Shown: positions 23,412-30,941 of the stretch, in pieces | Position numbering within the stretch: position 1 is the stretch's first letter | Layout: each line of letters opens with the position of its first letter | NCBI GenBank assembly: GCA_002385735.1 | Contig: DGEB01000035.1 | Location: 1-33,548 of the forward strand | Source of the DNA: Peptococcaceae bacterium UBA3937 | GTDB lineage: Bacteria; Bacillota; Peptococcia; DRI-13; DTU073 | Reading direction: 5' to 3' | DNA: 33,548 bases | Made by a program: the position numbers and the translations under genes | Notes under the pieces: generated by a model | The model's input: the letters and a program-made list of their open reading frames with translations, nothing else | What the model was told of the DNA's origin: nothing | Database searches by the model: none

Positions 23412-24119
23412 ATGAAAAAGAAAACTATTGTTATAGGGTTATTAGTGCTTTTCATGCTTACTTTTGCCGGGTGCAATCCTAATGCAACCGAACCACGCAA
23501 TGACCAAGGGGATAATGGTGAAATCACCGCCGATCCGAACACGAATACCGGCAGCGACAACGGGAACAAAATAGAACTGGAATACACCGAAGAAGGTGTA
23601 ATTAAGCCTGAAATTGCCGAAAAAGTGATTAAGGATACTGCCACCAAGGTAATGACGACAATCAAAGAAAAGGATTTTGCGGCGCTGGCGGGTTTTGTGC
23701 ATCCGGAGAAAGGGGTAAGATTCACTCCCTATACCTATGTGAATGTGGAGAACGATCTGGTCTTCAAAAGGGAAGAGCTGAAAGGCTTTTTCAATGACCA
23801 AAAAAAATACATGTGGGGCTATTATGACGGCACAGGGGACGAAATCACCTTAACTCCGACGGAGTACTACGCGAAATTTATTTACACCGCCGATTTTCTC
23901 AATGCGGAACAGGTGGGCTATAACGAAGTCCTCAGCTACGGGAACATGCTGGAAAATCAATTTGAAGTGTACCCGCAAGCCATTGTGGCCGAGTATTATT
24001 TTTCAGGCTTTAACCCTGATTATGCCGGGATGGATTGGCAAAGCCTGCGTCTAGTTTTTCAAGAACATAACGAGGCGTGGTATTTAGTGGGGATAATCCA
24101 CAATCAATGGACGATTTAA
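23412..24119 (+). CDS. Lipoprotein of unknown function
   Basis: 235 residues, ATG 23412 after GGAAGGAGC. The signal MKKKTIVIGLLVLFMLTFAGC ends in lipobox LTFAGC (quoted in parts: FMLTFAGC), followed by a low-complexity Asn/Asp/Gly spacer. Residues about 70-235 have alternating helices and strands with KVMTTIKEKDFAALAGFVHPEKGVRF and an end WYLVGIIHNQWTI, in the style of NTF2-like/DUF4829-type extracellular domains. No enzyme motif. It ends in a strong terminator. Confidence 0.72.
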   Translation: MKKKTIVIGLLVLFMLTFAGCNPNATEPRNDQGDNGEITADPNTNTGSDNGNKIELEYTEEGVIKPEIAEKVIKDTATKVMTTIKEKDFAALAGFVHPEKGVRFTPYTYVNVENDLVFKREELKGFFNDQKKYMWGYYDGTGDEITLTPTEYYAKFIYTADFLNAEQVGYNEVLSYGNMLENQFEVYPQAIVAEYYFSGFNPDYAGMDWQSLRLVFQEHNEAWYLVGIIHNQWTI

Positions 24120-24146
24120 GGGTGTAAATTTAGGGATATAAGAACG

Positions 24147-24178
24147 AAAGGCGCATCTTTTACGTTGCGCCTTTTTTT
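24147..24178 (+). terminator. Terminator after the second lipoprotein gene
   Basis: AAAGGCGCA (24147-24155) pairs with TGCGCCTTT (24166-24174), and seven T in a row end the structure. The convergent HD gene ends at 24216. Confidence 0.88.
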
Positions 24179-24215
24179 CGATTCATTAAATGATATTGGT
24201 GAGTACAATGCAATT

Positions 24216-24812
24216 CTAAGGGTTTAGATATCCCTTGCCGACGGCATCGCCTAGGAGCTCTTTTACATAATCCCAGAGCGCTTCGGAGCCTTTTGGAATG
24301 CGCGAGGAGCACCGGGCCAGGACCTTGTCGCTGGATACCTGATGTTTTTGCCATTGCTTCCCTTTCGTTTGATAGTTATGCAGAACAGGCATAAAACAGT
24401 CTAAGGCTTTGGCGAACTTAGCTTCTTCCGTTTCGTTTCGTTCAAATTCGTTCCAGAGCTCCATAAACTCCGCGGCCTGGTCTTCCGGTAACAGCCCGAA
24501 GATTCTTTGGGCCGCTTTTTGTTCCGCTTCGGCCACTCGAGGATAATCGAAAGTGCCGTAAACGTAAGTGTCGCCCGCATCGATTTCCACGATGTCATGG
24601 ATGAGGACCATCTTTAACACTTTTAGAATATCCAGGTTTTTATCCTTGGCATACTCGGAAAAAATCAAAACGCTCATGGCCAGGTGCCACATATGTTCGG
24701 CGTCATTTTCCTGTCTGGAGGCATCCATCAAAATAGTCTCGCGCAGGATCTGTTTAGCTTTATCGATTTCGGTAATGAACGCAATCTGCTTTTCTAGTCT
24801 GTCTTTATCCAT
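24216..24812 (-). CDS. HD-domain phosphohydrolase, YfbR/HDDC2-like
   Basis: 198 residues. The HD-domain ligands are clear: ENDAEHMWHLAMS, the pair in VLIHDIVEIDAGD, and a late Asp in KALDCFMPVLHN. This arrangement (HMWH...HDxxEIDAGDT) is that of 5'-deoxynucleotidases of the YfbR/HDDC2 group, which dephosphorylate deoxynucleoside monophosphates. It has the usual length. A GGAGAACA ribosome site lies upstream on the minus strand. It stands alone and convergent with the lipoprotein gene. Confidence 0.88.
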   Translation of the reverse strand: MDKDRLEKQIAFITEIDKAKQILRETILMDASRQENDAEHMWHLAMSVLIFSEYAKDKNLDILKVLKMVLIHDIVEIDAGDTYVYGTFDYPRVAEAEQKAAQRIFGLLPEDQAAEFMELWNEFERNETEEAKFAKALDCFMPVLHNYQTKGKQWQKHQVSSDKVLARCSSRIPKGSEALWDYVKELLGDAVGKGYLNP

Positions 24813-24919
24813 CTGTTGTTCTCCTTTATGCCATATTTATACAATCTGTTTTCATTCTAAAATAGTAATACAGATATATCAATAGATATATCGCAATAAT
24901 AAGCACTAAATATTATTTA

Positions 24920-24954
24920 GAAGGATGTAATAAAGGTAGCGTCCTTCTTTTTTT
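24920..24954 (+). terminator. Orphan terminator-like hairpin
   Basis: GAAGGA (24920-24925) pairs with TCCTTC (24942-24947) and is followed by seven T. No plus-strand gene precedes it closely; the region 24813-25167 otherwise shows only A-rich DNA and a very short ORF (about 25078) before the ribosome site of the next gene. Confidence 0.5.
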
Positions 24955-25167
24955 GCATTCGCTATATTAAGGCAATGGGGTTACTCTCTGTTTTATTAAA
25001 AAAATAGCGAAGGAAGTTTACATTGTGAACGAGCACCAGATATATGTAGTAAAGCACAAAAAAAGGAGTTGATAAGATGGTGAGAAAGAAGAAAGATGAA
25101 TAATTAAGGATGAAAAAATCAAGAAGAGGTAGGCAAAAAAGAATATTCATAAGGAGGAACGGAGGCC

Positions 25168-25386
25168 ATGATTGGTTTTTTGCGTGAATTTAAACGTCTA
25201 TTTAAGCCCCAACAAGAAAAAAGGGGCTATTTTGTGCATACGAGTAATGGCAAAATTATGCTTTGCAAAATCCTAAACGAATATGATACCCAAGACGAAG
25301 CCCGTGAAGATTTAGTTAGTTTGGTTACACACAAGATAACCGAAGAAGATTTGTATGAAAAATTTCTTAAAAGACAATCTTGGTAA
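25168..25386 (+). CDS. Small protein of unknown function
   Basis: 72 residues, ATG 25168 with AAGGAGGAACGGAGG upstream, a strong site that supports real expression. The protein is basic at the N-terminus (FLREFKRLFKPQQEKRGYF) and acidic later (YDTQDEAREDL), with no motif, signal or Cys cluster I can name. It precedes another unknown gene (25449) by 62 bases; the two may form one transcript. Confidence 0.6.
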   Translation: MIGFLREFKRLFKPQQEKRGYFVHTSNGKIMLCKILNEYDTQDEAREDLVSLVTHKITEEDLYEKFLKRQSW

Positions 25387-25448
25387 TCTAACTTTAGAAT
25401 TGAGGTTTCGACAATACCGAAACGAAAGTAAACAGGAGGATGATGAGG

Positions 25449-25880
25449 ATGAACAGAAAACAGCTGAGAAGTTTAACCCCGGAAGAGGCATGGAAGTTTT
25501 TTAACGCGGAAGGAGAAACAGTGGAAGGATTCATTTCCGAATTTGTTGATGACGGCTATGAAATGACCGACATTAAAACAATGGTCCGGATATTCGCAAG
25601 CGAAACGCCAATAACCCTGGAACATCCAGTGCTGCAAGAAGATATTGAATTTCTTGCCGGATTGTTTGAAAAACACATCATGGACCATATTGAAAAGATT
25701 GGAGGATTTGACAAATTACGTTTAATGACCCATGATGAATTAATGAAAAGGTGGGATGAGGGGGTAGCGGATCTGTTTTATGCGATGGAGCAAAGGGGGT
25801 ATATAATAAAGAACCCCCGAATTAAGCAAATGGTGGAGGAAAAGTATCATCGCAAGGGAGGATCATGTTCGAATGTTTAA
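25449..25880 (+). CDS. Unknown protein, helical
   Basis: 143 residues from ATG 25449, eight bases after CAGGAGGA; two in-frame ATGs at 25440 and 25443 overlap that site. The text is helical and acidic (LTPEEAWKFFNAEGETVEGF; ITLEHPVLQEDIEFLAGLFEKHI), with a C-terminal pair GGSCSNV. I do not recognise the family. It follows the 72-residue protein and precedes a gene remnant. Confidence 0.65.
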   Translation: MNRKQLRSLTPEEAWKFFNAEGETVEGFISEFVDDGYEMTDIKTMVRIFASETPITLEHPVLQEDIEFLAGLFEKHIMDHIEKIGGFDKLRLMTHDELMKRWDEGVADLFYAMEQRGYIIKNPRIKQMVEEKYHRKGGSCSNV

Positions 25881-25932
25881 AAGTATATAGTGGATTATTC
25901 TAAACATGGATATTTATTAGGAGGGATTATTT

Positions 25933-26172
25933 ATGCCAAAGATTAATATTGCCGATTTTTATTATGGTGCGGTTTGCGGACAGCGAGATAAATGAAATTA
26001 AAGCTCATCTCCAGGATAATTACAACGTAAAATCCAGAATCTAAATAAAACTTCAATTACGATCAGCCGTAAGAAAAACGAAAAAGCTTATCGCATCTCC
26101 GTAGGAGGCGGTAGAGAAAATGCCATGCAGGTAAAGGCCAGCCGTTTTGAAGATATTTTTAAAGCGAAGTAA
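25933..26172 (+). pseudogene. Remnant of an unknown gene, three frames
   Basis: After GGAGGGATT the ATG 25933 reads MPKINIADFYYGA. A second frame reads ADSEINEIKAHLQDNYNV and stops, and a third reads LNKTSITISRKKNEKAYRIS, then RENAMQVKASRFEDIF to TAA 26170-26172. Each piece looks like protein, and together they look like a compressed version of one gene with two or more internal deletions. I could not name the family with confidence. Confidence 0.55.
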
Positions 26173-26333
26173 TCCCGGACTTTCATGTCTACGAGAAAAT
26201 ATTTTGGGGGATGTTCTTTTTTATGAAGGGACTGTTCAAATTAAAGCGAAGGTAAACTTATAAGTTTTTTCCACATGGGCATTAATTGAATGAATGCCGA
26301 GTAGAGATGTGGGAGATGGTGAGGCGGTTTACT

Positions 26334-26732
26334 ATGGAGATAAAAGCGTATAATCGGGCCAGAGATGAAGAAAAGCTGATGGAGCTTATTAAAAATGAAG
26401 GCGAAGCCTGGTCGTGCTATTGGGCGGATGACGTTGCTGATAAATACAAGGCGGCGTTAGCAAAATCGATTACCTATGTTGCGTACGAAGGGGATGTTTT
26501 ATGCGGTTACTCCCGGTCCATCGACGACTGCGGCTTTTACATTTACGTCTGCGATTTGCTGGTCATGCGGGAACACCGGGGAAAGAATATCGGCAGAAGG
26601 CTGATGGAATGCCTTGATGAAGATTATCCGGATCAGATTGTCTTTGTAATGTCCGATGTGGATGTATACTATGAGAAACAAGGCTACAGACGGGAAGGTT
26701 CCATCTTCGAAGTAACAAAAAAATGTTCGTAA
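26334..26732 (+). CDS. GNAT-family acetyltransferase
   Basis: 132 residues from ATG 26334, with a modest GTGAGGCGG site; the frame is open upstream to 26286, but the family text begins at MEIKAYNRARDEEKLMELI. The acetyl-CoA-binding motif VMREHRGKNIGRRLMECL is near 80-95 and the C-terminal YYEKQGYRREGSIFEV is typical. It transfers an acetyl group from acetyl-CoA to a small-molecule or protein amine; the substrate is unknown. The metallophosphoesterase gene follows 54 bases later. Confidence 0.85.
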   Translation: MEIKAYNRARDEEKLMELIKNEGEAWSCYWADDVADKYKAALAKSITYVAYEGDVLCGYSRSIDDCGFYIYVCDLLVMREHRGKNIGRRLMECLDEDYPDQIVFVMSDVDVYYEKQGYRREGSIFEVTKKCS

Positions 26733-26786
26733 TCATACTGTACGTATTGTACGTAGAAAAAGCTGCACGAAGGGGAGAGCTCATTC

Positions 26787-27965
26787 ATGCGTATTGTGGC
26801 ATTAATACTGTTAATGTTGACCATTTTTTTCGGGTTAATCGCCAGCACAGGCCGAATGATTTTCCTTTGGCTGAAGCTAATCTTTAAAAACCTGAACCCG
26901 TTAGTTTTCTTTTTTATTTATACCCTGTTCGTGTGCCTCATTCTGACCGTCTTTATCGTCGGCAGGATGCCGGAAGCGGCCATCCCCCGTGTTGTTATCC
27001 AAATGGGCCACTATGCGCTGGGGGTATTTCTTTATCTGCTCATGACCGTCAATTTGCTTGCTTTACTGATCTTTTTAGGAAAGCTTTTGCGCTTTATCCC
27101 TTCACCGGTTTCGCCATCCGTAATATTGCCGGCGGGCATTTTAGCTCTGCTCCTGGTGACCGGCCTTTCGGTTTACGGGATTATCAACGCGACCAAGGTT
27201 CACACCAGCCAGTACACCGTATTGCTTGGCGAAAACCACAAAGAACAGGCGGAGATGGATTCTTTGCAAATCGCCTTGGTTAGTGATCTCCATCTTGGCT
27301 ATATCGTAGAAGAGGAGCATCTGGCGAAGGTTGTTGCCAGGGTCAATGCCGCCGAACCGGATCTGGTCTGCCTGGCTGGAGATGTTTTTGACGGAAACGT
27401 TTTTACCTTGTCCAACCCTGCCCGGTTGAAGGAACTGCTGCGAAGCATCAAGGCTAAATATGGGGTGTACGCTTGCCTGGGTAACCATGATGCAGGCTCG
27501 GAATATGAGCAGATGGTGGCGTTTCTAACCGCAGCAGGTGTACAGGTCCTGCAGGATGAAGCGGTGGTGATTGATCACCGTGTGCTCCTGGTGGGCAGAA
27601 AGGATTCTTCGCCCATCGGCGCCCAGGGAGTAGTCCGGCAAGTCGCGGTGACGCTTCCGGAAGCGCAATCCTTGCCGGTGATTGTCATGGACCATCAACC
27701 CAGCAATATCGGGGAATATGGGCCGGAAACCGATCTGGTGCTTAGCGGGCACTCCCATCAGGGACAGATGTTTCCCTTTAACCTGATTACCAATGCCTAT
27801 TTTATTGAGGATTATGGGCATTACAAAGCCTCTGCTTCCGGGCCGCAGCATATTGTTACTTCCGGCGCGGGAACATGGGGGCCGCCCCTGCGCGTCGCCA
27901 CGAAGAACGAAATCGCGGAAATCAGGGTACTGTTTCCGAAAAAATCTTTGGACGGTGAGATTTAA
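26787..27965 (+). CDS. Membrane metallophosphoesterase, YaeI/YkuE-like
   Basis: 392 residues, ATG 26787 after GAAGGGGAGAGC. Residues 1-140 hold four membrane spans; the calcineurin-type phosphoesterase domain (about 165-380) has all five metal motifs: [27 protein letters not shown] and SGHSHQGQ. The group acts on phosphate esters at the membrane, such as lipid-linked ones. Its stop at 27965 is followed at once by hcp sequence with no promoter or terminator, because a deletion has joined the two. Whether the last residues are native is not certain, but the text up to VLFPKK is plausible. Confidence 0.86.
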   Translation: MRIVALILLMLTIFFGLIASTGRMIFLWLKLIFKNLNPLVFFFIYTLFVCLILTVFIVGRMPEAAIPRVVIQMGHYALGVFLYLLMTVNLLALLIFLGKLLRFIPSPVSPSVILPAGILALLLVTGLSVYGIINATKVHTSQYTVLLGENHKEQAEMDSLQIALVSDLHLGYIVEEEHLAKVVARVNAAEPDLVCLAGDVFDGNVFTLSNPARLKELLRSIKAKYGVYACLGNHDAGSEYEQMVAFLTAAGVQVLQDEAVVIDHRVLLVGRKDSSPIGAQGVVRQVAVTLPEAQSLPVIVMDHQPSNIGEYGPETDLVLSGHSHQGQMFPFNLITNAYFIEDYGHYKASASGPQHIVTSGAGTWGPPLRVATKNEIAEIRVLFPKKSLDGEI

Positions 27966-28000
27966 TAACTTCCGGCTGCCGTTCATTAAGAGAATTAATC

Positions 28001-29200
28001 ATGTATGGGTTAAAAGGCATGGCCGCTTATGCGTATCATGCCCGCGTTTTAGGTTTTGAAAATGAGGAAATCGATGCCTTTATGCAAAAGGCCTTAGTGG
28101 CAACACTGGATGACAAGCTTACGGCGGATGACCTGGTGGCCCTGGTGATGGACACAGGAAAGTACGGGGTTGAAGTCATGGCGCTGTTGGATAAGGCCAA
28201 TACTTCCACTTATGGCGCACCGGAGGTTACCAAGGTCAAGCTTGGGGTCGGAAACAATCCGGGGATCCTGGTCAGCGGCCACGATTTGAAGGACCTGGAG
28301 GAATTGCTGAAACAGACCGAAGGAACAGGCGTCGATGTATATACCCATGGGGAAATGCTTCCCGCCCATTACTATCCGGCCTTTAAAAAGTACAGTCATT
28401 TTGCCGGAAACTATGGCAGTTCCTGGTGGCAACAAGATAAAGATTTTGCCAGTTTCAACGGTCCGGTTCTCATGACCACCAATTGTCTGATTCCGCCCAA
28501 AGATACTTACAAAGACCGGGTTTATACCACAGGGGTCGTCGGCTATCCCGGACTGAAGCATCTTCCGGAAAGAAAAGACGGGCAAGCCAAAGATTTTTCG
28601 GAAATCATTGCTCATGCCCAAAAATGTGCTCCCCCGCAGGAGATTGAAACAGGGGAAATCGTGGGCGGCTTTGCCCACAACACGGTCCTAAGTTTGGCCG
28701 ACAAAGTCATCGCCGCGGTCAAAGCCGGGCAAATCAGGAAGTTTGTCGTGATGGCCGGTTGTGACGGGAGAATGAAGAGCAGGGAGTACTACACGGAATT
28801 TGCGAAAAAATTGCCGCAGGATACCGTCATTTTGACCGCCGGTTGTGCCAAATACCGCTACAACAAGCTGGATTTGGGTGACATCGGAGGCATTCCGAGA
28901 GTGCTGGACGCCGGGCAATGTAACGATTCATATTCGCTGGCGGTTATTGCCTTAAAGCTGAAGGAAGCCTTTGGTTTACAGGATGTCAATGAACTACCGA
29001 TTGTTTATAACATCGCCTGGTATGAGCAGAAAGCGGTCATTGTTCTTCTTGCCTTGTTATACCTCGGAGTGAAAAACATTCACCTTGGACCGACCCTGCC
29101 GGCGTTCTTATCGCCGCATGTGGCGGCAGTACTGGTGGAAAAGTTCGGAATAGGCGGAATAACTAACGTCGACGATGATTTGCAGGCGTTAATCGGCTAA
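28001..29200 (+). CDS. hcp: Hybrid-cluster protein Hcp, N-terminally truncated
   Basis: 399 residues from ATG 28001; intact Hcp has about 540. Similarity begins upstream of the ATG, at [14 protein letters not shown] (from about 27977), just after a stop in the same frame, so about 140 codons are missing, including the Cys-rich loop that holds the [4Fe-4S] or [2Fe-2S] cluster. All hybrid-cluster ligands remain: His in ISGHDL, Glu in HGEML, Cys in TTNCL, the persulfide Cys in [22 protein letters not shown], and WYEQK. Hcp reduces NO to N2O (and hydroxylamine in vitro). The ATG has no good ribosome site. Probably a dead or non-redox fragment; an assembly join should be excluded. Confidence 0.8.
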   Translation: MYGLKGMAAYAYHARVLGFENEEIDAFMQKALVATLDDKLTADDLVALVMDTGKYGVEVMALLDKANTSTYGAPEVTKVKLGVGNNPGILVSGHDLKDLEELLKQTEGTGVDVYTHGEMLPAHYYPAFKKYSHFAGNYGSSWWQQDKDFASFNGPVLMTTNCLIPPKDTYKDRVYTTGVVGYPGLKHLPERKDGQAKDFSEIIAHAQKCAPPQEIETGEIVGGFAHNTVLSLADKVIAAVKAGQIRKFVVMAGCDGRMKSREYYTEFAKKLPQDTVILTAGCAKYRYNKLDLGDIGGIPRVLDAGQCNDSYSLAVIALKLKEAFGLQDVNELPIVYNIAWYEQKAVIVLLALLYLGVKNIHLGPTLPAFLSPHVAAVLVEKFGIGGITNVDDDLQALIG

Positions 29201-29252
29201 GAAAGAAAGGAGAAAGTAAGAAAAGGGAAATAATAAGCTGGGCCATCGTAGC

Positions 29253-29286
29253 GAGAATGCCGGGAATGCGGCATTCTCTCTTTTTT
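29253..29286 (+). terminator. Terminator after hcp
   Basis: GAGAATGCCG (29253-29262) pairs with CGGCATTCTC (29269-29278), followed by T, C and TTTTTT. A TATAAT at 29316-29321 may be the -10 of the sirtuin gene. Confidence 0.88.
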
Positions 29287-29362
29287 GTCAGATGCAAGAG
29301 GGAGGGGATTTTTTGTATAATGTAAATAGTGAGCCAAAACGGGACGAAGGAGAGATGGGACG

Positions 29363-30091
29363 ATGACGATGACTTCAGAGATTGCGCAGTTTTTGCGGTG
29401 GCTTGAGGAAAGCGACAACATTGTTTTTTTTGGCGGCGCGGGAGTATCAACGGAAAGCGGTATTCCCGATTTCAGGAGTGGGGATGGCCTTTACAGCCAG
29501 AAATATGGTTCCTATCCACCGGAGGTCATGCTCAGCCATAGCTTTTTTATGCAGCATCAAGCGGAGTTTTACCGGTTTTACAGAGAAAAAATGATTTTCC
29601 TGGAGGCCAAGCCCAATGTGACCCATCGAAAACTGGCTGAATTGGAAGCCCAAGGAAAAGTTAAAGCGGTAATTACTCAGAATATTGACGGGCTGCATCA
29701 GCAGGCGGGGAGCAAAAAGGTTTTGGAACTGCATGGTTCCGTCCACCGGAATTATTGCATGAAGTGCGGGAAAGCTTACGGAATAGAGCATATCCTTAAT
29801 ACGGAGGGCGTTCCGGTCTGTGAGTGCGGCGGCGTTGTTAGACCGGATGTGGTGCTTTATGAGGAAGGGCTGGATGAAGAAGTAATGAGTGAAGCGGTTC
29901 AGTGTATCGCTAACGCGGATATGCTCATCATTGGCGGGACTTCGCTGGCCGTTTATCCGGCGGCGGGGCTGGTCCAGTATTACCGAGGGGATAAGCTGGT
30001 GCTGATCAATAAAGCCACCACTCCCTACGATCGGTTTGCCAATCTCCTCTTTAAAAACGGGTTAGGAGAAATCTTCTCTCATGTGCAGTAA
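29363..30091 (+). CDS. cobB: Sir2-type NAD-dependent protein deacylase
   Basis: 242 residues, ATG 29363 with GAAGGAGAG eight bases upstream. It removes acetyl (or longer acyl) groups from protein lysines, using NAD and releasing O-acyl-ADP-ribose. Motifs in order: GAGVSTESGIPDFRSGDGLY, TQNIDGLHQQAG, ELHGSV with the catalytic His, the zinc pair CMKC and CEC, then IIGGTSLAVYPAAG and LINKAT. Everything needed is present and the length is standard. It is probably monocistronic, between the hcp terminator and one at 30116. Its product O-acyl-ADP-ribose is a typical macrodomain ligand, a link (inferred) to the gene at 11806. Confidence 0.95.
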   Translation: MTMTSEIAQFLRWLEESDNIVFFGGAGVSTESGIPDFRSGDGLYSQKYGSYPPEVMLSHSFFMQHQAEFYRFYREKMIFLEAKPNVTHRKLAELEAQGKVKAVITQNIDGLHQQAGSKKVLELHGSVHRNYCMKCGKAYGIEHILNTEGVPVCECGGVVRPDVVLYEEGLDEEVMSEAVQCIANADMLIIGGTSLAVYPAAGLVQYYRGDKLVLINKATTPYDRFANLLFKNGLGEIFSHVQ

Positions 30092-30115
30092 ATAGCTTTT
30101 TAAAACCAAGCATAC

Positions 30116-30158
30116 AAAAAAGTACCTTTTCATATTCATAATGAAGAGGTACTTTTTT
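30116..30158. terminator. Bidirectional terminator between sirtuin and H-NOX genes
   Basis: AAAAAAGTACCT (30116-30127) pairs with AGGTACTTTTTT (30147-30158) around a 19-base loop. It can serve both the sirtuin gene and the convergent H-NOX gene. Confidence 0.85.
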
Positions 30159-30191
30159 TAGAAGCCACAATTATTGGGGTTGGGCTCAAGA

Positions 30192-30713
30192 TTATTCAAA
30201 GTAAATTTTGACGCGATCGTCGGCTATTTTCATAACCCGCAGGTTTTCGTTATAGTATCTGCCGACACCTTTAACCAAGCCGACTAAGAAATCAATTAAA
30301 CCACGATGGGATTTATAAACCATCACCAATGTGTTGTCATTTTCCCAGATATAATCAAATCTTGGAGGGCGAGCGTTGGGCACACTTTTCGTTACTGTTT
30401 CGTGGACATTATCCATGGCCAGAAGCATCTCTTTGGCGTTGGTCGCTCTTCTCATAAAAGAGGCATAAATTTTCGGCGCATATTCATTTACCCAATAATC
30501 GCCAAAAGCATCGGCGGCCTGAGGTAAAGTGATATTGAGCACTTTACACAGATTCCCCACCACGTTTAGAACCGTAGTATCATCGATGTCTTGGGTTGAC
30601 AATACGTGCATTTTAGGGTTGAGTCCGGATTGGGTCATAATTTGTTCCCATTTGTCTTCTCCAAATTTCTCTTTTACTAGGCTGGATTAACAAAGAAAAA
30701 TGACACCTTTCAC
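30192..30713 (-). pseudogene. H-NOX haem sensor with an in-frame stop at codon 9
   Basis: On the minus strand, GAAAGGAG (30730-30723) precedes GTG 30713, which reads MKGVIFLC, TAA, then SSLVKEKFGEDKWEQI and runs on in frame to a complete H-NOX domain ending at 30192. The stop is the only defect. The haem ligand His104 (DNVHETV) and the YxSxR haem-propionate motif (Tyr133, Ser135, Arg137) fall within two residues of the Thermoanaerobacter numbering (102, 131/133/135). The distal-Tyr position is Phe (about 142), predicting NO rather than O2 binding. Restart at ATG 30638 (148 residues) would lose the first helix. No MCP, kinase or cyclase partner is adjacent. Confidence 0.8.
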
Positions 30714-30863
30714 TGTTTCTTACTCCTTTCTATATTTTATATTTTGTATATTGATTCTACACAATTATGCATTTTCCTCTATATTATCTAAAAAAAAGTT
30801 ATTAATATGGCGGAAAATCTAACTTTTTTTCCTTGGGGTAAAATAATTGTAACAAAAAAATAG

Positions 30864-30897
30864 AAAAAGGCGTGTCTTTAATCTTCCGCCTTTTTTT
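30864..30897 (+). terminator. Orphan terminator in the putP leader
   Basis: AAAAAGGCG (30864-30872) pairs with CGCCTTTTT (30887-30895), with T continuing to 30897. It lies 45 bases before the putP start, downstream of no plus-strand gene, so it may be an attenuator or the end of a short leader RNA; its reverse strand also ends in T. Confidence 0.65.
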
Positions 30898-30941
30898 GAT
30901 ATACTTAATGTCGATTGTGGTTTAAGAGGAGGAGGAGCGTT

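Noticed and set aside
28094..28678. 194-codon minus-strand frame opposite hcp
   Set aside because: It is antisense to conserved Hcp sequence and shows no family text or ribosome site.
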